From the NCBI RefSeq assembly GCF_019880585.1, contig NZ_JAINVV010000005.1, positions 62,001 through 126,000 on the forward strand: 64,000 nt of DNA, read 5' to 3'. The stretch's first letter is position 1, and every line of letters starts with the position of its first letter. A program made the position numbers and the translations under genes. The stretch is from Sphingomonas colocasiae. Lineage in GTDB: Bacteria > Pseudomonadota > Alphaproteobacteria > Sphingomonadales > Sphingomonadaceae. The notes below the pieces were generated by a model. It saw only the letters and a program-made list of their open reading frames with translations. It searched no databases and was not told the DNA's origin. Positions 36,708 through 44,643 of the stretch are shown one piece after another.

Positions 36708-37393
36708 CGGCGGTCTCCCATCGCCGTGGCGCAGCGCTCGAGCGCGCGCGAGACCAGCAGGCGCGCACCCGAATGCGACACGCCGAGATCGCGCGCGATC
36801 TCGGTGAAAGGGGCGCCGTCGACGCGGTGCATCAGGAACGCCACGCGTTCCTTGACCGGCAGCGCCGCGATGACCTCGTTCATGACCTCGATCTGCTCCT
36901 TCGATGACAAGAGATCCTCCGGGCTGTGCTCCAAGCCCGCATCCTCGAGGATAGCGACGCTCCGGTGCACGAGGCTGGTACGCAGGCCGCGGCGATGATG
37001 GTCGATGACGAGGTTGCGCGCGATCCGGCGCAGGAAGGATCCGACATTGTCCACCATATGCCCGACGCCGGACAGGCGCATGAACGCCTGTTGCGCGACA
37101 TCCTCGGGATCGGGCGGGCCGCTCCCGAAATTGCGCAGCACATAGCTGCACAGCTCGCGCCAGTGCGCGCGATACGCCGCATCGAAACCCGCGCCGAAGC
37201 CCGTATCCGCTCCGGGCTCGCCGCGTTCCTCGTTCTCGCCGGTCTCACGCTCGGGCCGCGTCATGCCGACCAGATTGATCGCTTGCCGGCGCGGCGACAA
37301 GTCCCCGGCGCGCCACGGTCGCACCCGATCGGCATGCCTGATCGCCCGTCGCACCGCTTGCGCGCTCCGTCCCCCGACATCGCCACCCCACAT
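36704..37393 (-). CDS. FecI-family ECF sigma factor, distal copy (block C)
   Basis: Core ECF regions are clear: region 2 (ELCSYVLRNFGSGPPDPEDVAQQAFMRLSG, SFLRRIARNLVIDHHRRG) and region 4 (LPVKERVAFLMHRVDGAPFTEIARDLGVSHSGARLLVSRALE). ATG 37393 stands 6 nt after GGAGG and gives 229 residues, with a basic ~43-residue N-terminal extension unlike the other sigma factors here. ATG 37264 lacks a good ribosome site but would give the family's usual length (~186). The gene opens the whole block C set. Its promoter region carries an AAAAAT tract and CGTTCGTC like those before the block A receptor, which suggests ECF-dependent or autoregulated expression. Confidence 0.85.
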   Translation of the reverse strand: MWGGDVGGRSAQAVRRAIRHADRVRPWRAGDLSPRRQAINLVGMTRPERETGENEERGEPGADTGFGAGFDAAYRAHWRELCSYVLRNFGSGPPDPEDVAQQAFMRLSGVGHMVDNVGSFLRRIARNLVIDHHRRGLRTSLVHRSVAILEDAGLEHSPEDLLSSKEQIEVMNEVIAALPVKERVAFLMHRVDGAPFTEIARDLGVSHSGARLLVSRALERCATAMGDRR

Positions 37394-37435
37394 CAGCCGC
37401 CTCCAGGCTATGTCTGCCCTTAACCTTGAGTGACG

Positions 37436-37490
37436 AACGGGAAGCGCCGGATCGCATGAAGCGGGCAAATATTTTTGTGACGCATCGTCA
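37436..37490 (-). promoter_or_regulatory. candidate ECF promoter upstream of block C sigma factor
   Basis: The coding strand reads GTCACAAAAATATTTGCCCG (around 37466-37485). About 30 nt further on comes CCCGTTCGTC, the same string found downstream of the A-tract before the block A receptor. The tract is 79 nt from the ATG at 37393. Promoter function is inferred from the shared pattern. Confidence 0.35.
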
Positions 37491-37614
37491 CGGTGATCCA
37501 TGCACCGCCGGACAGCCGAGCATGGGGCCGGTCAATGTTCGATCAGCAGCGAAGCCCCGCCGCGAACCGCGGCGCGGCCCAACGTGACAGCGCGCCTCCG
37601 GCGACGCATCGCAA

Positions 37615-38799
37615 TCACGCAAGCACCGGCGCGGCGCCAAAAGGTCGATTGACGATCGAGAGCACCTCGGACGCGACAAAGACGCGATTGCGCGCATAGC
37701 CGGTCCGTTCCTTCAGGATGCCTGCGTCTACGAGATGGTCGATCGCATTGAGCGCAGCCGGCGCGGAAACCTCAAGCTGTCCCGCAAGACGTTTGGCGGT
37801 GATAACGGGATATTGCGGCAGGACGTCCAAGGCGCGCAGGGCGGCGGACTCCTTGCGGAAGTGACGACGATCACGCCAGCCATCGGCGAGCGATGAAAGT
37901 GCCGCGCGCGTGGCGAGCAACTCATCGACGGTGCCCGTGACCGCATCAGCCATGAACTTCACCGCCGTCGCCCAATCCAGCTTTTGCTGAGCCGCCTTCA
38001 GTGACGCGTAATATTCCTGCTTGTTGGCCTCGATATACGGAGCGAGGTAAAGCGGCACCTGTCCGTCCGCCGCCATCATGAGCGGCAGGAGCAGTCGGCC
38101 GACCCGGCCATTGCCATCGCGAAACGGATGGACCGCTTCGAAATGGGCGTGCGCGATTGCCATGCGGGTAATGAGGCTCTGTGTCATGACCTGCATGCCC
38201 TCGGCCCTCATATAGGCGACCGAGTCGGAGAGCGTTTCCTCGATGCTGTCGGGCGGCGCGGGGTTGTAAGTCGAGTAGGCAATATCGTGCGCGCCACCGA
38301 TCCAGACGACGCGGGTGCGGATTTCGCCGGGCACGTCGCGGTAATCGGGATCGCGCGCCATGGCCTGCGCATGCAGCGTCGTTACGAGAGAACGCGTGAA
38401 CACAGCCGGACCATCTGCTGCAGCATCGCGGATGTGACGCTCGAGGATGATGGCATAGTCGCGAACCTGCAGCGCGGCATGACGCGTCTCGTCCGCCGCG
38501 CCTTCCTCGACGGAGAGAAGCTCGTCCAGCGTGGAGTTGGTGCCCTCGATCGCGGAACTGCTCACCGCTTCGCGGCGCGCCAGCAGCCTGCTGACGAGAA
38601 AGCCGCCGCCAGGTTCACGGGCGAGGACATCGACATGCGCCATCGCCCTTGTCGCGCGTTGCAGGCTGGCCAGTGCGTCGCCCAGCTCGACCCCATGCTC
38701 GGGCGGTGCCGATGGCACCACGCCATAGTGCGCGGCATGGGGTGGCGGCAATCGCTTGAGACGATCGACAACCGCTTGAGAGAGATCTCCCCGGCGCAT
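37615..38799 (-). CDS. Fic-family AMPylase-type protein with winged-helix C terminus
   Basis: This 394-residue protein has the full Fic core HPFRDGNGRVGR (~224-235), including the catalytic histidine and the phosphate-binding GNGR. The N-terminal inhibitory helix motif SxxxEG lies upstream at ~81-86 (SSAIEG), so it is a class II (self-inhibited) Fic protein. Fic proteins usually transfer AMP from ATP to a hydroxyl of a target protein. The C-terminal ~80 residues form a winged helix (ITAKRLAGQLEVSAPAALNAIDHLVDAGILKE) that could bind DNA. ATG 38799 follows AAGGA by 7 nt. Iterated AT-rich motifs immediately upstream are a probable operator, perhaps for autoregulation. Target unknown. Confidence 0.92.
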   Translation of the reverse strand: MRRGDLSQAVVDRLKRLPPPHAAHYGVVPSAPPEHGVELGDALASLQRATRAMAHVDVLAREPGGGFLVSRLLARREAVSSSAIEGTNSTLDELLSVEEGAADETRHAALQVRDYAIILERHIRDAAADGPAVFTRSLVTTLHAQAMARDPDYRDVPGEIRTRVVWIGGAHDIAYSTYNPAPPDSIEETLSDSVAYMRAEGMQVMTQSLITRMAIAHAHFEAVHPFRDGNGRVGRLLLPLMMAADGQVPLYLAPYIEANKQEYYASLKAAQQKLDWATAVKFMADAVTGTVDELLATRAALSSLADGWRDRRHFRKESAALRALDVLPQYPVITAKRLAGQLEVSAPAALNAIDHLVDAGILKERTGYARNRVFVASEVLSIVNRPFGAAPVLA

Positions 38800-38807
38800 G
38801 GTGATAT

Positions 38808-38868
38808 CCTTCAATATGAGCCAATATGATGATCCATATTTAAGGATAATATCATAACCTTTAATATG
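38808..38868. promoter_or_regulatory. iterated AT-rich operator upstream of fic gene
   Basis: The motif CCTT(T/C)AATATG occurs at 38808-38818 and 38858-38868, and in inverted orientation, with one mismatch, at 38835-38845 (CATATTTAAGG). The segment is far more AT-rich than its surroundings and begins just upstream of the ATG, covering the ribosome site, so a bound protein would block expression. The winged-helix part of the Fic protein is a candidate binder. Confidence 0.55.
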
Positions 38869-39045
38869 AATCCATGCATGCCTTCTTATTAAAGGTTAAG
38901 ACTGCAGAGCATACGGACCGTGAGGCCCTGCGATATGTGAAAGCATCACACAGAGCCGACGCCTTCGAAATACCATTTCAACCGCAAGCTCTCCGCTGCC
39001 CCTAAAAGACGTCCTGGTTCTCCAAGGGAAGTACCCCGCCCATAC

Positions 39046-41262
39046 TCACTGCACTTTGGCGCGAGCGTAGAAGGGACGAAGGGCTGCCCGAGCCTCGGGC
39101 GTACCGCCAACGCTTTGCCAGGTGATCCGCACGAGGTGCTCGCCATCGGTCGCCGCGGTATAGGTCCGCTCGATGGGAACCGCCTGCTTGCCCGGCGCCC
39201 CGATCGCGATCTGGAGCCCGCGTGCGGATGTCGGACTGTAACTGAACAGCTGGCCTGCGCGAAGCATGATCTTATAGTCACAAGGCTCCGCACCCGGGAG
39301 ATGCCCCTCGAAAATAAGGGTCCTGCTCTTGCTACTCGTCGGGGAAAGCTTGCAAACCGGTGCGAGGACGGCCAGCGGGCCAACGTCTGCAGTTATACCG
39401 TCGAGCATTTCCGTCACTGCGGCGGGCTTGGCGATCGTCGAGCCGGGCGTCCGATAGACCTTTGTGGCGCCATCCTGCCGCAGCCCGATCTCGAGTTTGC
39501 GATGACGCTGATCGATGATCAGATAGGCGCCGTCACGACCCGCAACATTCGCCGCCCGGCCGGTGACCCAGAAGATGCCGTCCTTTTGCTGCAAAGAACC
39601 ACTGTCCGCCATCAGCGCCATGAAGCTGTCATAGTCCTCGCCCGTCAGATCACGGAGATGCGGAGCGATGATGCTTGAGGTAAAAAGCCCGGTTTCGGAG
39701 GGTTTCTTGGTCGCAAGACGGTCGAGTTGCGACCATGGACCGGAGGCATCCCGGCCGATCTCGGCGACACTCGGGACCTCGGTCTTGGGAACGATCCAAT
39801 AGGCGATGAGGCCGCTCGCCGTCATCAACGCCCCGATGATCGACACATAAACGATGTAGCCGAGATTGTCCGAACCCGATTTCTGCGAAAGCGTCGTACC
39901 GATCGCGGAAGAAAAGCGGTTAACCCAGATGCGAACCGCGCGCTGGCCGGGCACCGAGGTGATACCCTTGAAGAACCAGATAAAGGCGATAAATCCGAGC
40001 ACAGCAAGAACGAGCACGAAGCCCAGCGGATTAGCGACCACCCAGTTTATGAAGTCGACCGCCGTGTTGGGTTTCATCGCCGGACAGGGTGTATTGGTGA
40101 CCTTCATCGCGTCGCAAAGAAGCGGCTGGATCTGGACCGCCCCTGCCCAAAGCGCGAACGCCGACAGGATCACGCCGACCAGGATACCGAAAAGCTGAAG
40201 CAACGCGCCGCGCTTGGATTCATTCAGCGCATCAAGTGCCTCGATCGAAGCACGGACATGGTTGAAGTCATAGGGGATGATGCCCTTATGCGCGACCATG
40301 TCCTCCTCGACCCTGCGCTTGCGCTGGACGCGCGCGAGGAGAGATTGGAACGCGTCCGCATAGGCAAGGACGCCAAGGGCCTTCTTGTTGCTCGTCGGAG
40401 CGTCCGAATGACGAAACTCCACGACGACCTTTGCGAGGCCGCGCAAGGTGTCTATCCGCCATTTGGAGTCGTCGAAGGTCGGCGCACTTGTGTCGATGCG
40501 GTAGAGATCGAGCAACTGATCCGTGTGCGGATCGTGATGATAATGGTGGTGGATAAGGTCCTTCAGACAGAAATAGATTTGCGACGGCAGGATTTCGGCC
40601 GCGAGCGTCTGAACATTGGTTGGCGGCCTTTCAAGGGTATCGCGCCCCAGAAATTCGTCCATGTCGAACCAGATGCGCAATTCACCTGTCCTGAACAGCG
40701 CGAAATTGACCCGGTGACAGGCAATCTTGCCGCGATAATCGTTCGCACGATCGGCGACAAACTCCGGCAGCGCCTTCGCGGCAAGCACTTCATCAGGAGC
40801 CTCGCACGCGACGCCTTTTCCGATGGCGTCATCCACCTCGGCAAGGAAAGCCTTACGCGCCGCCGACGCCTCCGCATCACTGTCACGCGGCAGCACAAGG
40901 ACGACACCGACGAGAACGCCGTGTTCTTCCGCCCGTTCACCGACCTTGCCGTCGAGCAGAAATGGTGTGTTTGCCGCTGAAGTTCGCGCCGACACCACAT
41001 AGTCGAGCGTTACCGAACGGCGAAAATGACCGACAAGACGCCCCGGAAGAGGAAAATCTTCGGCGGAGCGCCGATGGTGGATGACCATCGCGCGCCCGCC
41101 ATTGGCGCAGCTGCCAAGATTGAGGGCCTGCGCCTCGCCATTTGCGCATACAAGGCCGAACGAAAGGTGCCCGGACACATTGGGCACCCAGCCGACATAG
41201 CTATAGGCCGCGCTGGTCCACGGATAGTCGCCGACAGTCGATAAATGGAAATTAGCCGTCAA
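39046..41262 (-). CDS. large hypothetical membrane protein
   Basis: I do not recognise this 738-residue protein. The N-terminal ~350 residues look soluble, with a histidine-rich stretch HHHYHHDPH (~238-246) that might bind metal. Three membrane segments follow: ~355-377 (LQLFGILVGVILSAFALWAG), ~412-431 (PLGFVLVLAVLGFIAFIWFF) and ~468-490 (LGYIVYVSIIGALMTASGLI). A ~240-residue beta-rich C-terminal domain contains three cysteines and is probably on the other side of the membrane. The start is a TTG at 41262 after a GGGGGTG tract. It lies 42 nt after the small membrane protein gene and is probably co-transcribed with it. It sits in a cluster of conflict-type genes, so a defence role is possible but unproven. 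Confidence 0.7.
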   Translation of the reverse strand: MTANFHLSTVGDYPWTSAAYSYVGWVPNVSGHLSFGLVCANGEAQALNLGSCANGGRAMVIHHRRSAEDFPLPGRLVGHFRRSVTLDYVVSARTSAANTPFLLDGKVGERAEEHGVLVGVVLVLPRDSDAEASAARKAFLAEVDDAIGKGVACEAPDEVLAAKALPEFVADRANDYRGKIACHRVNFALFRTGELRIWFDMDEFLGRDTLERPPTNVQTLAAEILPSQIYFCLKDLIHHHYHHDPHTDQLLDLYRIDTSAPTFDDSKWRIDTLRGLAKVVVEFRHSDAPTSNKKALGVLAYADAFQSLLARVQRKRRVEEDMVAHKGIIPYDFNHVRASIEALDALNESKRGALLQLFGILVGVILSAFALWAGAVQIQPLLCDAMKVTNTPCPAMKPNTAVDFINWVVANPLGFVLVLAVLGFIAFIWFFKGITSVPGQRAVRIWVNRFSSAIGTTLSQKSGSDNLGYIVYVSIIGALMTASGLIAYWIVPKTEVPSVAEIGRDASGPWSQLDRLATKKPSETGLFTSSIIAPHLRDLTGEDYDSFMALMADSGSLQQKDGIFWVTGRAANVAGRDGAYLIIDQRHRKLEIGLRQDGATKVYRTPGSTIAKPAAVTEMLDGITADVGPLAVLAPVCKLSPTSSKSRTLIFEGHLPGAEPCDYKIMLRAGQLFSYSPTSARGLQIAIGAPGKQAVPIERTYTAATDGEHLVRITWQSVGGTPEARAALRPFYARAKVQ

Positions 41263-41304
41263 CGCCTGCGCACCCCCGCCCCTCCGACGCCCGTGATGGG
41301 ACGA

Positions 41305-41577
41305 TCAGATCAGCTCCGAGGAAGGTGCCCGTGTCTGGCGGATATGAACGAGTTCACCGCCATTGGCCTTGAGCTCTAGACCTTCGAGCTCATGCATTGT
41401 TGCACCGGTCGTCGTGGCCGGGAGACTCCCGGCCGCCCAGCTCTGCACACCATAGCGCTTGCGCCGCAGCCGCGTGATTTCCTTGCGGCCATTGCGAAGA
41501 GCACTCAGGAACACCGTTCCGAGGATGACCGCGAGAAAGCCGAAGAAAATGGCAAGGATGGTGAGCGCGATCTGCAT
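41305..41577 (-). CDS. small membrane protein
   Basis: This 90-residue protein has one strong N-terminal membrane segment (residues ~2-26, QIALTILAIFFGFLAVILGT) followed by a basic cytoplasmic stretch (RNGRKEITRLRRKRYG) and a polar tail, giving N-out/C-in topology by the positive-inside rule. No family recognised. It is the first gene of a two-gene unit with the 738-residue membrane protein (42-nt gap) and may be its partner subunit. Confidence 0.6.
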   Translation of the reverse strand: MQIALTILAIFFGFLAVILGTVFLSALRNGRKEITRLRRKRYGVQSWAAGSLPATTTGATMHELEGLELKANGGELVHIRQTRAPSSELI

Positions 41578-42090
41578 GATTACCGGTTAACGCCCCCCTT
41601 GGCTCGATCGTTCCTCCGATTCGTGAAACGGCCCTTTATACCGGACGGAACCGGTAGACAAGATACCGGCCCACCAAGCATCCGGGCCCAAAAAAGGGCA
41701 AGGCGAGAACATTTGGTGAATATACAAACAAGGTCGATCGCGACCTTGCCAGCTTCTATATACCCCTATGCCTATTACATCGCTTACATGAGCAACCACC
41801 GAATACTTCTCGAAAATATTGGTGAACAGAATCTTGCCCCAACAACCTCGAAATGTGAAAAAGGGCGGATAAAGGGCTCAATCAGCACGTAAATCTACCG
41901 GATTGCTTCACCGGAGCGAGGCATCATGGCGCAACGGAAACCTTAGCGTCGCCAACCCGGCCGAATGCGATCAACGACGCCGCGAGAGCTCCACGCTTTA
42001 GTACACGAGACGCCCGAAAGAACCTCGCTTATGTGTGCCCCCGGCGCCCCGGGTCTTCGATTACTTCAACACGATCACACGACCTGCCTG
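41578..42090. other. AT-richer intergenic stretch with a perfect hairpin
   Basis: No gene is supported in these ~510 nt. A perfect 8-bp inverted repeat CAAGGTCG-ATCG-CGACCTTG occurs at 41729-41748 without a T-run, so it could be an operator rather than a terminator. The lower GC content may mark a junction between separately acquired pieces. The promoter for the small membrane protein gene should be here. Confidence 0.45.
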
Positions 42091-43104
42091 TCAGATCCGG
42101 TAGCTGATCCGGATGGCCGAGCGGGAGAACTGGTCGAGCTCGTCCATCGCGATCCGCTCGACGCGGCGGACATTCTCCGCGAAATCCACCCCGTCGCCAG
42201 AAAGCGCGGCCTCGGTGGTATCGAGCGAATGGACATAATGTTCGTAGCGGCGCCTGGAGGTCTCATCGATCGTCGCCTCGTCGAGGATCGTCTTGGCGAG
42301 ACCGAAGATGAAGGCGGCGACCGCAATGAAGTCGATCCAGGCCGACCAGGCGGGGCCCACGGACGGCAGGATCTTGAGCAACAGCGACACGACCGTGAGG
42401 ATCGCGCCGAAGAGGAACAGCATGTCGGCCATGCTCTCGACGAAGCGTCCGCGCTCGCGCAGCTTGATCAGCTCGGCGCTCGCGAAGCGCCGCTGATAAT
42501 CGGTCCGCAGCGCGGAATAGGCGCGCATGGCCGTGTCGGCGAGCGGCCCGGGCGTCACCGCCCGCGCGGGCACGCATCCCTTGATCCCCAACTCGGCGGT
42601 GAACAGGTCGATGCTCGCCTCGCCCGCGTTCAGCTCCGACCGGAGTTCGGCGAGGCGCGCGCGGGAAAAGGCGTCGACCGCCTGTTCGAGCGCCGCCGTG
42701 TCGGGCGCGTCGATCGCCAGCGGATAGGCCTGGAACTTGAGGCTGCGCAGCCGCTCCGCGGCGAACCGTGCGAGCAGCCAGCGCTGCTTCACGCGCGTCG
42801 AGATGAGCCAGAGCTGGATGCCGACCCCCGCGCCGCCGAGCAGGATCGCCACGACGCTGGCGAGCGTGCGCCATTCGAACTCGGGAATGACGAGCGCCTC
42901 GGCGACGGTATAGATGGCGCCGGCCAGCACCATGTAGACCGCGCGGCGTCCCCAGCGATGATAGATGCGCTTGGCGGCGACCGCCTCGGCCTCATTCTCG
43001 TCGAAGACGGGGTCGATGACCGGATTGGCGATGAGCGGCGCGAGCGACGCATAGAGTTCGCAGACATCCGCCGCCGGAAACATGTCGCGATTATGCTCTT
43101 GCAT
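42091..43104 (-). CDS. SLATT-like membrane protein
   Basis: This 337-residue protein has two pairs of membrane segments: ~54-74 (AVYMVLAGAIYTVAEALVIP) with ~82-101 (ASVVAILLGGAGVGIQLWLI), then ~226-246 with ~254-274. Directly after the first pair comes AERLRSLKFQ (~116-125), the conserved helix of SLATT/DUF4231-type domains. Members of that superfamily are proposed pore-forming effectors in nucleotide-signalled defence systems. ATG 43104 is preceded by GGGGAG at 6 nt. It is transcribed divergently from the TIR/MoxR/pseudo-PBP operon, 137 nt apart, and could be a second effector of that system (inference). Confidence 0.65.
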   Translation of the reverse strand: MQEHNRDMFPAADVCELYASLAPLIANPVIDPVFDENEAEAVAAKRIYHRWGRRAVYMVLAGAIYTVAEALVIPEFEWRTLASVVAILLGGAGVGIQLWLISTRVKQRWLLARFAAERLRSLKFQAYPLAIDAPDTAALEQAVDAFSRARLAELRSELNAGEASIDLFTAELGIKGCVPARAVTPGPLADTAMRAYSALRTDYQRRFASAELIKLRERGRFVESMADMLFLFGAILTVVSLLLKILPSVGPAWSAWIDFIAVAAFIFGLAKTILDEATIDETSRRRYEHYVHSLDTTEAALSGDGVDFAENVRRVERIAMDELDQFSRSAIRISYRI

Positions 43105-43241
43105 GGCCCACTCCCCGTTTCGAACCTTTCTTGTCCAAGTTGCGCGATGGTTCAACCGGCTCGTTACATTGCCGGGACAACGCGTTTTTGCCTTTCGCGG
43201 CAATGGCATTTGCGCGATATCCGGCAAGGGGAGTGACGGGA

Positions 43242-44603
43242 TTGGCGCGGGCGTTCAGTTTCCTGATCCATGCGGGTGACGACAAGGCGCGGATCGCGCC
43301 GACCGTCCGCGCGCTCATCGAGGCCGATATCCCGCTCTGGATCGACGATCCGCGCCATCCCGACCTCGGCCTCGGCGACGACCTCATCGCGAAGCTCGCC
43401 GGCCGGGTGATCGAAGGCGCCGACTGGCCACGTCAGCGCAACCAGGCGCTCCAGACGGCGACCTCATTCCTCATCGTCGTGAGCGAAGCCAGCATCGCGG
43501 ACACGCGCGCGCAGGTGCAGATGGAAGCCGCGGTCGCGGAGTTCCGCGAGGAACGCGACGGCTGCCCGATCTTCCCGCTGCCGCTGTCGCAAGCCGAGCT
43601 CGAGCGCGGCGCGTCGCTGATCGGCCGCCGCCAGGGGTTCAAGACCTATGTCGAACAGGGCGACGACGATCAGCGCGGCGCCTGGCGCCTCACCGAACGC
43701 GGAGCGCGCGATGTCGGAGAGCTGATCGCGGAACTGCGCAAGGCGCACAGGACCGCCGCCGGGCCCCGCACCATAACGCTCGAGATGCCGTCGCCCTATC
43801 TCGCCGACCGCCACGCCCAGGCGATCGACATGGCGGACGCGCTGCGCGGCGCGGGCACGGCACCCGAGCCCCGACTGGTCCTGCCCGTGATGCTCGGAAC
43901 ACGCGACGACCGGCCCGACAAGTTCGCGCTCCATCAGTTGCCCGACCGGCTCGTGCCGAGGCTGCTGCGCGTCGACGGCTGCGAGACAGTCTCGCTGCCC
44001 TGGCCGCATTATGCGCGACACGATCCGCGCCGCGCCGCGCGCTTCCTGCGCGACGAGATCGACGATCAGGGCGCGGCACAGGGCGCGCTCATCGTCTATG
44101 CGCAACCCCGGTCGGAGGATCTGCGCTCCCCGGTGGCGATCTCCGCATGTCTCGAACTCTGGTGCGCGACCTGGCACGACTGGGCGGCGATGGATCGGCG
44201 GCGGGCGCTGCTCCCGGTCCTGGACCTGCGGACGGACCTGATGGGCAGGCCCGCGCTCGCGAAGCTCTCGGCGCTGTTCCGCCGGCGTGGTTCGATCGCC
44301 TCCCGGCTCCAGGCACAGGCGGGGCCGCTCTCGGAACGCTATCCCTCGGTCATGCCGCTGGTGCTGCCGCCGCTCGGTCGCATCACATGGTCCTGCATCG
44401 AGGAATGGCTGCGCGACGAAGTGGGCGCCGCGCTCGGCGAGGCGCGGGCCGCGGACTATCGCGCGCGGCTCGACCGGAGCGTCCCACATGCGGGATTGGA
44501 GATGGAGCGCTGGGCGCGGCATGTGCGGCAGATGACCGGACCGCCGGCGACAGGCCCGCATGACGGGCGCGTGTCGACAGGCGCGCCGGACATGCGCGGC
44601 TGA
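43242..44603 (+). CDS. TIR-like domain protein with STAND-like C-terminal region
   Basis: This ~453-residue protein begins with a TIR-like fold: AFSFLIHAGDDKARIAPTV (strand A and box 1 region), IPLWIDDP (strand B), SFLIVVSEAS (~75-84, strand D region) and QVQMEAAVAEF, whose glutamate (~95) is the candidate NADase residue. The rest (~170-450) has alternating strands and helices ending in LPPLGRITWSCIEEWLRDEVG. It resembles the inactive-STAND helper regions described in MoxR-linked conflict systems; that match is from memory and moderate. I start at TTG 43242, 8 nt after AAGGGGAG; GTG 43233 and ATG 43203 are alternatives. MoxR follows after 40 nt. It is the likely effector or adaptor of the operon. 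Confidence 0.7.
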   Translation: MARAFSFLIHAGDDKARIAPTVRALIEADIPLWIDDPRHPDLGLGDDLIAKLAGRVIEGADWPRQRNQALQTATSFLIVVSEASIADTRAQVQMEAAVAEFREERDGCPIFPLPLSQAELERGASLIGRRQGFKTYVEQGDDDQRGAWRLTERGARDVGELIAELRKAHRTAAGPRTITLEMPSPYLADRHAQAIDMADALRGAGTAPEPRLVLPVMLGTRDDRPDKFALHQLPDRLVPRLLRVDGCETVSLPWPHYARHDPRRAARFLRDEIDDQGAAQGALIVYAQPRSEDLRSPVAISACLELWCATWHDWAAMDRRRALLPVLDLRTDLMGRPALAKLSALFRRRGSIASRLQAQAGPLSERYPSVMPLVLPPLGRITWSCIEEWLRDEVGAALGEARAADYRARLDRSVPHAGLEMERWARHVRQMTGPPATGPHDGRVSTGAPDMRG

Positions 44604-44643
44604 AGGCACGGAATTCAGGAAAACGGCTTCGCCAGGATAGGGG

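Noticed and set aside
1473-37393. Lasso-peptide or other RiPP biosynthesis cluster, suggested by TBDT plus FecI/FecR plus peptidases
   Set aside because: No precursor-peptide, cyclase, B-protein or transporter genes are present. The peptidases are exported M16 enzymes, not the prolyl-oligopeptidase-like isopeptidase that accompanies lasso clusters.
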